A DNA stretch of 64,000 nucleotides from CAVRXQ01 sp963831155 (GTDB lineage Bacteria; Actinomycetota; Acidimicrobiia; Acidimicrobiales; Bog-793), in contig CAWHOY010000005.1 of the NCBI GenBank assembly GCA_963831155.1, positions 372,001 through 436,000 on the forward strand. Direction: 5' to 3'. The position numbers were made by a program, and so were the translations under genes. The notes beneath the pieces are model-generated. The model did no database searches and was not told the DNA's origin. It worked only from the letters and a program-made list of their open reading frames with translations. Each line of letters begins with the position of its first letter. Positions within the stretch are counted from its first letter, which is position 1. This document shows positions 42,543 through 52,042 of the stretch, piece by piece.

Positions 42543-43634
42543 TCACGACCGAACTAGCGTCCTCCGAGTCGTGATCGCCGCAGCCAGCGCCTCGAGCGCG
42601 TCGACCGTCGTCTCCCAGCCCATGCAGGCATCGGTGATGCTCTGCCCGTAGGCGAGCGTCTCCGCCTTCCCGAAGTGGAGTTCTTGCCGTCCGGCGACGA
42701 GGAAGCTCTCGAGCATCACGCCGACGATGCCCCCCTCGCCGTTTCCGATCCGATCGGCGATGTTGGCAATCACCGCGAACTGCCGCTCGTAGTCCTTGCC
42801 GCTGTTCGCGTGGCTGGCGTCGATCATCAGGCGACGCGGTAGCCGATGATGTTCGAGGCGGTCCAACGCGTCGCCGACGCTTGCCGCGTCGTAGTTCGGA
42901 CCGGTCGAGGTCCCGCGTAGCACGACGTGGCAGTCGGGGTTTCCGTTCGTTCGGATCACCGCCGGTCGTCCGTCATCGGTGATCGCTGGAAACACCTGGG
43001 GGCGCGCGGCGACCGCCACCGAGTCGACGGCGGACTGGACGTGACCGTCGGTCGGATTCTTGAAACCGACGGGCATAGACAGCCCGCTTGCCATGTTGCG
43101 GTGGATCGGGCTCTGGGTTGTGCGCGCCCCGATCGCTGCCCAACAGACCGCGTCCGCGACATAGGGCGGCGTGATCGGGTCGAGGAACTCACAGGCCGTC
43201 GGAACGCCGAGCGACAAGATGTCGACGAGCAGCCGACGGGCGGCGACGATGCCGTCGTTGACCCGGTTTGTGCCGTCGAGGCCCGGGTCATTGATCAGAC
43301 CCCGCCAGCCGTGACTCGTTCTCGCCTTCTCGAAGTAGACGCGCATCAGGATGAAGAGCTGGCCCGAAAGCCGACTGGCGAGCCCTTGCAGCCGTATCGC
43401 GTATTCGAGTGCCGCGACGGGATCGTGGACCGAGCAAGGCCCGACGATCACCGCCAAGCGATCGTCGAGGCCATCGATGATCGCGCTGACTGCCTCACGC
43501 CCGGAGAGCACAACCTCTTCGAGCACCCCGTCGAGCGGAAACTGCCCGAGGACCGATTCGGGCGAGACGAGCGGACTGATCGATTCGATCCGGCGATCCC
43601 GAATCGCTGATCGTGCCCCCGATTCAGTCGCCAT
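42543..43634 (-). CDS. aroF: DAHP synthase, class I (AroFGH type), copy 2
   Basis: A 363-residue paralogue of the enzyme at 30813-31898, with IVGPCSVHDPVAALEYA, YFEKARTSHGWRGLINDPGLDGT, IGARTTQSPIHRNMASGL and IDASHANSGKDYE. As the last gene of the trp operon (its ATG 43634 overlaps the trpA stop by 11 bases) it should be made together with tryptophan enzymes and is likely the tryptophan-controlled isozyme (inference). The frame stays open upstream inside trpA but the family sequence starts here. Confidence 0.95.
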   Translation of the reverse strand: MATESGARSAIRDRRIESISPLVSPESVLGQFPLDGVLEEVVLSGREAVSAIIDGLDDRLAVIVGPCSVHDPVAALEYAIRLQGLASRLSGQLFILMRVYFEKARTSHGWRGLINDPGLDGTNRVNDGIVAARRLLVDILSLGVPTACEFLDPITPPYVADAVCWAAIGARTTQSPIHRNMASGLSMPVGFKNPTDGHVQSAVDSVAVAARPQVFPAITDDGRPAVIRTNGNPDCHVVLRGTSTGPNYDAASVGDALDRLEHHRLPRRLMIDASHANSGKDYERQFAVIANIADRIGNGEGGIVGVMLESFLVAGRQELHFGKAETLAYGQSITDACMGWETTVDALEALAAAITTRRTLVRS

Positions 43635-44409
43635 CGGTGTCCCCGGAGTAGGTCGCGCCGATATTTGCCGCATCCACAGGAGTTCTGTCGTCGAGCGCCG
43701 CGCGCAGCGTGTGCACGAAGTCTCGCAGCGCCGCCGGACCGTCCTCCGCGATCTCGATCGCGCGCGATCCGACGATGACGCCGTCGACGAGTTCGGCGAC
43801 CGACTTCGCGTGCTCCGGTGTTGAGATGCCGAATCCGGCGTAGACCGGGATATCGGTGACGCGACGCACCCGCCTGGCGAAGTCGGGCAGTGACAGCGGC
43901 ATCTCGCCGCGCGCACCGGTGACGCCGGTGACGGTGACGAGATAGAGCCACCCGTCCGTCGTTGACGCTGCGAGGCGGATGCGTTCGTCGCTCGATGTCG
44001 GCGCGACGAGTTGAATCCTGCGCAAATCGGAGCGCACATCGGCGGGGAGGTCGGCGACGATGAGACTCGTCGCTCCCGCTGCCCGAATGTGATCGTTGAG
44101 TTGTTCCCATCCGTACGCCTCGAACAACGAGGCGTAGGTCATCGGCACGAGCGGGATCTCTGGGCATTGTTCGTGGGTGGCGGCGAGCACCTCCAAACAT
44201 CGGCTCGTCCGCATCCCGTCCTTCAGGGCACGCTCGGCGGCCCGGCGGATCACCGGTCCGTCGGCGAGAGGATCGGAAAACGGGAAGCCGATCTCGACGA
44301 TGTCCGCGCCTCCGTCGACCGCGGCGCGAGCAAGGACCGGTGTGGTGTCGGCCGCCATCAGGTAGATGACGAGCCGCTTTCGCGCATGGTCTTGTGACTC
44401 AGCCGACAT
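43624..44409 (-). CDS. trpA: Tryptophan synthase alpha subunit
   Basis: A 261-residue TIM barrel that cleaves indole-glycerol phosphate. YLMAADTTPVLARAAVDGGADIVEIGFPFSDPLADGPVIRRAAERAL carries the catalytic Glu and Asp; IVADLPADV, LYLVTVTGVTGARG and VYAGFGISTPEHAKSV (phosphate site) follow. ATG 44409 overlaps the trpB stop by 11 bases; a TTG three bases earlier is less likely. Its own stop overlaps the DAHP synthase gene. Confidence 0.96.
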   Translation of the reverse strand: MSAESQDHARKRLVIYLMAADTTPVLARAAVDGGADIVEIGFPFSDPLADGPVIRRAAERALKDGMRTSRCLEVLAATHEQCPEIPLVPMTYASLFEAYGWEQLNDHIRAAGATSLIVADLPADVRSDLRRIQLVAPTSSDERIRLAASTTDGWLYLVTVTGVTGARGEMPLSLPDFARRVRRVTDIPVYAGFGISTPEHAKSVAELVDGVIVGSRAIEIAEDGPAALRDFVHTLRAALDDRTPVDAANIGATYSGDTDGD

Positions 44410-45522
44410 CAAGGTGGACGAGCACCTCCTTCAGGTCTTTGTCGCCGCGCCCCGACAGACAGACGACGACGAGCGCCGCGTCGAGCTCGCGCGCTCGCGC
44501 GAGCGCGTGGGCGGGCTCGAGAGCAGGGATGATGCCCTCTAGTCGGGAGAGGTCGCGGAAGGTAGCGAGTGCTTCGGCATCGCTTGCGTGCACGTATTCG
44601 GCCCGTCCGATGTGCGCGAGGTAGGCGTGCTCTGGGCCGACGCCGGGGTAATCGAGTCCCGCCGAGATCGACGTGGCGTCTTCGATCTGGCCATCGGAGT
44701 CCGCGAGGATCGACGAACGCGCCCATGGAGAACACCGGGTCGGCCCTTGCCGATCGAGGCGGCACCTTCGGCCTCGACTCCGATCAGACGCACGCCTTCG
44801 TCGGCGAGAAATCCGTGGAAGATGCCGATCGCGTTCGAACCGCCGCCGACGCAGGCGACGACGGCGTCGGGCAGGCGGCCCTCGGCGTCGAGGATCTGGC
44901 GGCGCGCCTCAATGCCGATCACAGACTGCAGCTCGGCGACGATTTCTGGGTAGGGCTCCGGACCGACGCAGGAACCGATCAGGTAGTGCGTCGCCTCGAC
45001 GTTCGTGATCCAGTCGCGAATCGCTTCGCTGACTGCCTCCTTCAAGGTACGCGTGCCGAAGCCGACCGGTCGGACGACCGCGCCGAGCAGGCGCATTCGT
45101 TCGACGTTCGGCTGCTGGCGGCGGATGTCCTCTTCTCCCATATAGACGATGCATTCGAGGCCGAAGCGGGCGCAGACGGTCGCGACCGCGACGCCGTGCT
45201 GGCCGGCGCCGGTCTCGGCGACGATCCGGCGCTTGCCGAGGAAGCGGGCGAGCAACACCTGTCCGAGCGCGTTGTTCAATTTGTGCGCCCCGGTGTGGAG
45301 GAGATCTTCACGTTTTAAGTAGAGGCGCTTTTGCGGATCGAAGCGTTCGGCGATCGTCAGCGGGGTCGGACGACCGGCGTAATGGGTGAGCAGGCCGTCG
45401 AACTCGCGGCGGAATTCCGGGTCGTCGCGGACCTTTTGCCAGCCCGCCTCGAGCTCGTCGAGGGCGGGGATCAAGGTCTCCGGCACGTAGCGACCGCCGA
45501 AGGGACCGAAGTCGGCGCTCAC
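44399..45522 (-). pseudogene. trpB: Tryptophan synthase beta subunit, frameshifted
   Basis: GTG 45522 overlaps the trpC-F stop (GTGA) and opens a normal TrpB: FGPFGGRYVPETLIPALDEL, the PLP Lys in LKREDLLHTGAHKLNNALGQ, AETGAGQHGVAVATVCA and VGGGSNAIGIFHGF. After GKGRPGVLHG, near 44725, one base is missing relative to the family; sense resumes one frame over as ILADSDGQIEDATSISAGLD, then GRAEYVHASDAEAL and SRLEGIIPALEPAHAL, to the stop at 44399. With one base restored the protein would be about 374 residues and complete. Either a recent null allele or a sequencing deletion. Confidence 0.85.
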
Positions 45523-46676
45523 GAGCGCGCCGCCTCGATGAACGCCCGCACCCGAGCGTGGTCTTTGATCCCCGGAGCGGATTCGAGCGCCGACGAGGCG
45601 TCGACCGCCCACGGCCGGACTGCGCGGATTGCGGCCTGCACGTTCTCTGGCCCGAGGCCGCCGGCGAGCATCACCCGGCCGTCGAGGCGGGCGGCGGACC
45701 ACAAGTGAGTGGGATCCCGCCCGTTCCACGGCTGATCGACGACGCGGGCGACCGGCTCACCGTCGCGCAGGAGCACGGCCTGGCGACCGCGGGGCACCTC
45801 CGCCTCTTCTTGGTACAACTGGACGAGGTCAGCGGCGGTCGATAGCGCTTTTCCGACGAACACCGCCACCGAGAGAACGCTCGGCGGCACGTCGAGCAGC
45901 CGCTCGGCGCGGCGCGGGCTGCCATCGGCGAAGACGAACCCGACGAGGTCGGCTCCGGCTTCGACTGCTGCGTCGACATCTTGTTGGCGCGTGAGCCCGC
46001 AGACTTTGACTAAGGGGCGAGACGCGAGCTCGCGCAACTTCGCCGGCGGATCGACGGCGCGCATCAGCGTCGAGCCGACAAGGACGGCGTCGGCGCCGGC
46101 GAGTTCCGCGGCGGCCGCTTGAGAGCGCGTCTCGACGCCGCTTTCGGCGACGACGATGCGGTCCTTCGGAGCGCGACGGACGAGTGCGAGCTGTGCACGA
46201 CGATCGATCGCGAAGGTCGAAAGATCTCTGGCGTTAATGCCGATTACCGGCGCGTCGAGCGCGACGGCGCGCTCGAGTTCGATCGCGTCGTGGGCTTCGA
46301 CGAGCGCATCCAGACCCAAAACATCGGCGATCGAGAGCAGTTCGGAGGCTTGTTGGTCTCCGAGGTCGCGGAGGATCAACAAGACGGCGTCCGCCCCGGC
46401 ATCGCGGACCTCTCCGAGATGGGCACGCGTCGAGAAGAAACCCTTGGCGATCAGGGGCGCATCGGTCGCGGCGCGCGCCGCCGACAGGTCGGCGAGCGAG
46501 CCGTCGAAACGATCGTCGACGAGGATGGAGATCGCCGCGGCGCCGCTTTTGGCGAATTCCGAAGCGAGCTGCGCCGGGTCCGCTCCTGGCCGGAGCGCAC
46601 CAGCTGACGGAGATCGCCGTTTCACCTCCGCGATCAGTGCAAGCCCGGGCTTAGCGAGCGCGTCCTTGAACCTCAT
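45519..46676 (-). CDS. trpC: Fused indole-3-glycerol phosphate synthase / PRA isomerase
   Basis: A 385-residue TrpC-TrpF fusion. The TrpC half (about 1-215) has LIAEVKRRSPSAGALRPG with the active-site Lys, LIAKGFFSTRAHLGEVRDAGADAVLLI, GINARDLSTFAIDR and VAESGVETRSQA. The TrpF half (about 220-385) begins VKVCGLTRQQDVDAAVEAGADLVGFVF and has LAGGLGPENVQAAI and the phosphate site VDASSALESAPGIKD. The usual 30-40 residue N-terminal helix before the IGPS barrel is missing. ATG 46676 overlaps the trpD stop (ATGA). Confidence 0.94.
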   Translation of the reverse strand: MRFKDALAKPGLALIAEVKRRSPSAGALRPGADPAQLASEFAKSGAAAISILVDDRFDGSLADLSAARAATDAPLIAKGFFSTRAHLGEVRDAGADAVLLILRDLGDQQASELLSIADVLGLDALVEAHDAIELERAVALDAPVIGINARDLSTFAIDRRAQLALVRRAPKDRIVVAESGVETRSQAAAAELAGADAVLVGSTLMRAVDPPAKLRELASRPLVKVCGLTRQQDVDAAVEAGADLVGFVFADGSPRRAERLLDVPPSVLSVAVFVGKALSTAADLVQLYQEEAEVPRGRQAVLLRDGEPVARVVDQPWNGRDPTHLWSAARLDGRVMLAGGLGPENVQAAIRAVRPWAVDASSALESAPGIKDHARVRAFIEAARS

Positions 46677-47691
46677 GTCAGTGCTCCACTTTTCGAGAAG
46701 GTGACGAGTGCCTGGAGTCGTTCCCTCGCTGCGCCGCTGTCGAGTGCCTGCCTTGCGAGATCGAGACCCTCTTTGAGGTCGCTCGATCCGTGGGCGGCGG
46801 AGATCGCGGCGGCGGCGTTGAACAAGATCGCCTCCCGGTGCGATCCGCGCTCTCCGTCGAACACGCGCACGATGGCGGCGGCATTCTCAGCTGGGCTGCC
46901 GCCGGCGAGCGCGTCGAGCGGACAGCGGGAGATACCCAGTTCCTCGGGTCGCACGGTGCGTTCGCGGACCTCACCGTTCGTGACCTCGGCGACGAGGTTT
47001 TCCCCGACCGGCGAGAACTCATCGATTCCCCCTGACCCGTGGACCACGAAGGCGTGATGCGCTCCGAGTTTCGCGAGCACCTCGGCGATCGTGCGCACGA
47101 GCTGGCTGGAGTAGACGCCGATCACCTGGGCGCGGGCGCCGGCGGGATTCGTCAGCGGGCCGAGCACGTTGAAGACCGTCCGTGTTGCGAGCTCACGACG
47201 TACCGAGGCGGCGTAGCGCATCGCGGGGTGGTGCAACGGCGCGAAGAGGAAACCGAAGCCGAGCTCGTCGATCGATCGCTCGACGAAGTGCTGAGGCTGT
47301 TCGAGTTCGAAGCCGAGCGCCTCCAGGACATCCGCGGATCCGCACGCGGACGACACCGCGCGATTGCCGTGCTTCGCGACCCCGGCGCCCGCCGCGGCGG
47401 CAAGCAAGGCTGCCGCGGTCGAGATGTTGATCGTGCGTGCACCGTCCCCACCCGTGCCGGCTGTGTCGACGAGATCGGAGCGTTTCGGTCGCACGCAGAT
47501 AGCGTGGTCGCGCATCGCCTGGGCGCACCCGGCGATCTCATCGGCGGTTTCACCCTTGGCGCGCAACGCGATGAGGAATGCGGCGATTTGGGATTCGGTT
47601 GCCTCGCCCTCCATGATCGTGTGCATCGCTTCCTGCGCCTGTTCGCGCGCGAGATCTTTTCGTTCGAGCAGCTGATCGACAAAGAGCGGCA

Positions 47692-47692
<1 letters not shown>
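46673..47692 (-). CDS. trpD: Anthranilate phosphoribosyltransferase
   Basis: A 339-residue enzyme attaching phosphoribose to anthranilate. The PRPP-binding loop VDTAGTGGDGARTINISTAAALLAAAAG and KHGNRAVSSACGSADVLEALG are typical; GPLTNPAGARAQVIGVYS and SGGIDEFSP follow in order. The N-terminal helical domain is complete. ATG 47692 shares one base with the trpG stop (TGATG). Confidence 0.97.
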
Positions 47693-48251
<559 letters not shown>

Positions 48252-48255
<4 letters not shown>

Positions 48256-49488
48256 CGTTGCTTTTCTCCCTCGGCGAGCGTGATCGCGTCCTCGAGTGCG
48301 CGCAATTTGTTCAAACACTCTTGGTGCTCGGCAACGGGATCGCTGTCGGCGACTATCCCCCCACCCGCCTGCAGGTAAGCGACACCGTCGCGCACGACGG
48401 CGGTGCGGATGGCGATGCACATGTCGAGGGTGCGTTCCTCGGGGAGGACGTAGCCGACGGCGCCGGCGTAGATCCCGCGGCGGTAGCCCTCGAGCTCAGA
48501 GATGATCTGCATCGCGCGGATCTTGGGTGCTCCCGACACCGTACCGGCGGGGAAGCACGCCTGCGCGAGCTCGAAGGGCGTGCGGTTGTCTTCGAGCTCT
48601 CCGATTACTTCGGAGACGAGGTGCGTGACGTGCGAGTACCGCTCAGGCTCCATGAATCGTTCGACGTGCACCGTGCCGGGAACGCAAACGCGGGAGAGGT
48701 CGTTGCGCCCGAGGTCGACGAGCATCACATGCTCCGCGCGGTCCTTCTCCGAAGACAGCAAAGTGGCCGAGTCGCCGACGCCCGACGCGACCGTGCCGGC
48801 GATCGGGTTCACGGCCGCACGCGCACCGTCGCATTTGACGATCGTTTCTGGAGAGCTGCCGACGAGCGCGATGTCAGCGAATTCGATGAGAAAGAGATAG
48901 GGCGACGGGTTCACACGTCGCAGGGACCGATACAGGTCGACCGGGGACGCTGACGTTGGCCGTTCGGCGCGTTGGGAGATCACGACCTGGTAGACGTCGC
49001 CCTCGCGGATGTACTTCTTCGCGCGCTCGACGCGCGAAAGGTGCTCGGCGCGCTCAGGGTGGCGCACGAGCGGTCCTCGGATACCGCCGCCCGCAACCCG
49101 CTCGGGGATCGGCGACGCGAACTGCGCCGCGACCTGAGTGGGCTCTCCGCGAATCACGTCGGCGACACCGCGCGTGATCAAACCTGACGAGCACGTCGGG
49201 AACGATGAACCTGCTCGTCGGGGTCGACGGACCGTCGGTCGGCAGCGGCACGCTCGGTTCGAAGTCGGCGATCGCGTCGTAGCCGAGGTAGCCGAACACC
49301 GGCTCACCGAGGGTCCTCGCGCCGTCCCAGTCGAAAAGACGGGCCCCGCAGCCGACGAACGAATACCGACCGAGCCTTCCGCGCTCGACCGACTCGAGGA
49401 GGAATGCCGCGTCGGCGGCGCGCGACTCGCTGAGGCGTAGGTACGCCCCGAGTGGAGTGAGCAGATCGGTTGGGATTTCAGTGGTCAT
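48252..49488 (-). pseudogene. trpE: Anthranilate synthase component I, frameshifted
   Basis: ATG 49488 starts TDLLTPLGAYLRLSE and FLLESVERGRLGRYSFVGCG, then GEPVFGYLGYDAIADFE and FIVPDVLVRFDH. Near 49180 the reading moves by one base: sense continues as RGVADVIRGEPTQV and, through the chorismate-binding core (YIREGDVYQVVISQRAE, LVGSSPETIVKCDG, NPIAGTVASG, MLVDLGRNDLSRVC, SGAPKIRAMQII, YAGAVGYVLPEERTLDMCIAIRT), to the stop at 48252. The joined protein would be about 412 residues, shorter than usual, mostly in the N-terminal half. The start directly follows the T-run of the attenuator. Confidence 0.85.
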
Positions 49489-49496
49489 AAGGGCAT

Positions 49497-49521
49497 AAAA
49501 AAACGGCCCCTTGCGGAGCCG
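49497..49521 (-). terminator. Attenuator terminator before trpE
   Basis: On the minus strand CGGCTCC, a GCAA tetraloop and GGGGCCG form a 7-bp stem with one G-U pair (49521-49504), followed by seven T. The trpE ATG comes only eight bases after the T-run, so its upstream region lies in the hairpin itself. The 5' arm GGCTCC is complementary to GGAGCC in the leader codons (49565-49560), a possible antiterminator. Confidence 0.9.
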
Positions 49522-49545
49522 GTCGAGCGGTCGGGGTGCGCGTCT

Positions 49546-49614
49546 CTAGGACGACGGCGGGCTCCCGCGCCGCTCGACTTGCCAAGACCAGGTCGCACGC
49601 ACCGCGGTAACCAC
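49546..49614 (-). CDS. Tryptophan leader peptide upstream of trpE
   Basis: A 22-codon frame: MVTAVRATWSWQVERRG, then SPPSS and TAG. Trp codons 9 and 11 flank a Ser. An in-frame TAA lies just upstream, so GTG 49614 is the first start. It is 6 bases from the promoter -10 box, so the mRNA is leaderless. Codons 17-18 contain GGAGCC, which can pair with the 5' arm of the terminator. A ribosome stalled at the Trp codons would leave that segment free to form an antiterminator, while one at the stop codon would cover it, the classic attenuation logic. Inferred from sequence. Confidence 0.8.
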   Translation of the reverse strand: MVTAVRATWSWQVERRGSPPSS

Positions 49615-49620
49615 GAGAAC

Positions 49621-49649
49621 AGGTTAGAGGGCGCGTGCCCGGTCGGCAA
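49621..49649 (-). promoter_or_regulatory. Promoter of the trp operon leader
   Basis: TTGCCG (49649-49644), a 17-base spacer and TAACCT (49626-49621), followed by 6 bases to the GTG of the trp leader. Both boxes match consensus in four or five of six positions. Confidence 0.65.
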
Positions 49650-49729
49650 GGCGACAGCCGGAACTCGTGGCGCCGCGGGCGATTCCGTCGCTGGGTTGAG
49701 CAAGCGTGGTTTTCTTGATCCTGGGTAGC

Positions 49730-51157
49730 GTGCGAGGCATCACCGAACTCCACCATTTGACCGCGCTCGACCAAGCAGCGGCGCTTCGGCGAGGCGAGAT
49801 CCGTCCGCGCGAGCTCGTCGAGCATTACCTCTCGCGGATCGAAGGATTGAACCGCGATTTCGGCGCCTTTGTCACGGTGACCGCCGATCGCGCGCTCGAC
49901 GAGGCGAAGCAGGCAGAACGTCGCCTTGGCACCGGCGGCGCCTTTTCGCCCTTGTTCGGGGTGCCGACCGCCATCAAGGATCTCAACCTCGTCGCCGGGG
50001 TGAAGACCTGTTTCGGCAGTTTGGCCATGACCGAATTCATCGCGCCGATCGACGACAACGTCGTCACGCGAATCCGGGGCGCAGGACTCATCAGTCTCGG
50101 CAAGACGAACACACCGGAGTTCGGTCTGACGTGCTACACCGAACCTGATGTCGCGCCGCCGGCGCGCACACCGTTTGATCCGTCGCGCTCTGCCGGTGGC
50201 TCGAGCGGAGGAGCAGCGGCGGCCGTGTCCGCAGGTCTCGTCGCTGTCGCCCAGGGAACCGACGGTGCGGGTTCGATCCGCATTCCGGCAAGCGTCTGCG
50301 GACTTGTTGGACTGAAGTCCTCGCGCGGGCGGGTGAGCGCCGGACCGGTCATGGCAGATATCTCCGGCCTCGCTGTGAACGGCCCGATCGCGCGCACCGT
50401 CGCCGACGCCGCCGCGCTGTTGGACGTGATGGCGGGGGCGATGCCGGGCGATCCGTACTGGGCTCCACCTCTGCCAGAGGGCGAGACGTTCCTCGCTTCG
50501 ACGGCACGGGCACCCGGACGGTTGCGGATCGGCTTCACAAAAGAACCCGTCATCGCCGAAGCTGAGCTCGACAAGGAGTGCCTCGACGCGTTCGACGCCG
50601 CGGCGTCGCTCATGGCGGAGCTGGGTCACGAAGTGGGCGAGTGCCCGCGTCTTTTCTCGGGCAGTCTTGTGCCCGAGTTCGAGTTGATCTGGGCGGTCGG
50701 CGCGGCTTCCATCCCGGTCCCGGCGGACAAGGCGGGTGATCTGCAGCCGATCACGCGCTGGCTCCGCGAACTCGGCCAGAAAGTGGATGCGCTGCGGTTC
50801 ATATCTGCCCTCACGAACGTTCAATTCGCCGCGAGACAGGCAGTCGTCGCCATGTCAGCATTCGACATCGTGGTGACGCCGACATTGGCGAAACGACCCG
50901 CTCTGATCGGTGCCTTCAGGGACGACGACCATCCAGAGCGCGACTTCGATGCGCAAAAGCGCTTCACTCCCTTCACCGCGTCGGCGAATCTCACCGGTCA
51001 ACCAGCGATCTCGCTCCCGTTGCACTGGAGTGAAGGGGGGCTGCCGATCGGGGTTCAGCTCATCGGTCGACCGGCAGGAGAGACGGTGCTGCTCTCATTG
51101 GCCGCTGAACTCGAACAGGCCCGGCCCTGGCTCGACCGCGTGCCGTCGGTCTGGTGA
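49730..51157 (+). CDS. Amidase (amidase-signature family)
   Basis: A 475-residue amidase-signature hydrolase with the Ser-Ser-Lys triad: the Lys is in PTAIKDLNLVAGV, the bridging Ser in SAGGSSGGAAAAVSAG and the nucleophile Ser in GTDGAGSIRIPASVCGL. Members cleave amides from acylamides to Glu-tRNA(Gln) partners; no gatB/gatC gene is near, so a small-molecule amidase is more likely than GatA. GTG 49730 gives the usual ITELHHLTALDQAAALRRGE start; GTG 49706 is an alternative. It diverges from the trp leader promoter. Confidence 0.92.
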   Translation: MRGITELHHLTALDQAAALRRGEIRPRELVEHYLSRIEGLNRDFGAFVTVTADRALDEAKQAERRLGTGGAFSPLFGVPTAIKDLNLVAGVKTCFGSLAMTEFIAPIDDNVVTRIRGAGLISLGKTNTPEFGLTCYTEPDVAPPARTPFDPSRSAGGSSGGAAAAVSAGLVAVAQGTDGAGSIRIPASVCGLVGLKSSRGRVSAGPVMADISGLAVNGPIARTVADAAALLDVMAGAMPGDPYWAPPLPEGETFLASTARAPGRLRIGFTKEPVIAEAELDKECLDAFDAAASLMAELGHEVGECPRLFSGSLVPEFELIWAVGAASIPVPADKAGDLQPITRWLRELGQKVDALRFISALTNVQFAARQAVVAMSAFDIVVTPTLAKRPALIGAFRDDDHPERDFDAQKRFTPFTASANLTGQPAISLPLHWSEGGLPIGVQLIGRPAGETVLLSLAAELEQARPWLDRVPSVW

Positions 51158-51217
51158 GAGGGAGGACGAACCTGAGTGATCAGAAGCGTTCGTTTTCCGA
51201 ACGTGGTCCCATGACGA

Positions 51218-51949
51218 TCATCGGGTGTTCGGACGGCTGAAGCCGTTGCCGAAGAGCGTCGAGTTCAGGCACCGGAGTTCGGGCCCTCCGATGGCGGCAT
51301 GGAGGAAGATCGCGGAACCTCGACCGGGCACGACGGGCGACGTGCTGTATTCGGTGAAGGCGAGGATCGGATACGCGCGAGGTTCCTCCCGCAGCGGTTC
51401 GTTGGCCCCGTCGAATGGAGGCGCCGTACCGAACGGCACGTCACAAAACGGTTGTACGTCGGCGAACCGGGGTCCTCGTCCCACCAGTCGCCGCAGACGA
51501 CCCGATGGAACGCGAAACGTACCCACGGATTCGCCGCGTTCCCGTAGAGCACACGGTCGATTCCGTAGATACCGGTCGGCGTCGTGTTATCGCCTCCAAC
51601 GTGATGATTCGAGAAGTCTGAGGAGCCGATACGAGATGCCCACGGACCGAAGTGCCGTACCCATCTGTGACTGACCCGATACCAGGCTTCGAGGGGTCAC
51701 GTCGGTCGCCGCATAGCCCGCGCCTTCGACGGTGATGAGTTGTTTCGCGCCGTTCGTGTGTGCAAGATCGTTCACAAGGTTCGGCCGACAGCTCGCGATC
51801 GCCGACCTCGGTCCCCTCGCGCGAGCGGCGTCGATTTGTGGTCGCCCTCGCGGTGATCGCGGCGAGGAAGTGGTGGTGGCGGCACCGGCACTGGTCATCG
51901 TGAACCCAATGAGAAAAGTCGATCGAAGCGGAAAGTGCGAACACTGCAC
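51218..51949 (-). pseudogene. Decayed L,D-transpeptidase-like secreted protein
   Basis: Fragments of one YkuD-type protein lie in three frames. The 5' part reads NGAKQLITVEGAGYAATDV; a middle part (about 51610-51470) reads GDNTTPTGIYGIDRVLYGNA and WVRFAFHRVVCGDWWDEDP; the 3' part (to 51218) reads AFTEYSTSPVVPGRGSAIFL then HAAIGGPELRC. The catalytic Ser/Gly-x-Cys region is degraded (GGPELRCLNSTLFG). At least two frameshifts are needed, so it is broken. An intact L,D-transpeptidase of another subtype lies at 57322-58509. Confidence 0.65.
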
Positions 51950-52042
51950 GTTGTGTGATTCGGCCCGACTTCACCTTGCGCATCAGCAGTTTTCTCTGAT
52001 CATCGACGGAGTCGGTCGCGCCGCGACTCTCGCGCGTCGACG

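Noticed and set aside
51225..51674. 149-codon plus-strand frame after the amidase
   Set aside because: Antisense to recognisable L,D-transpeptidase fragments; no homology features.
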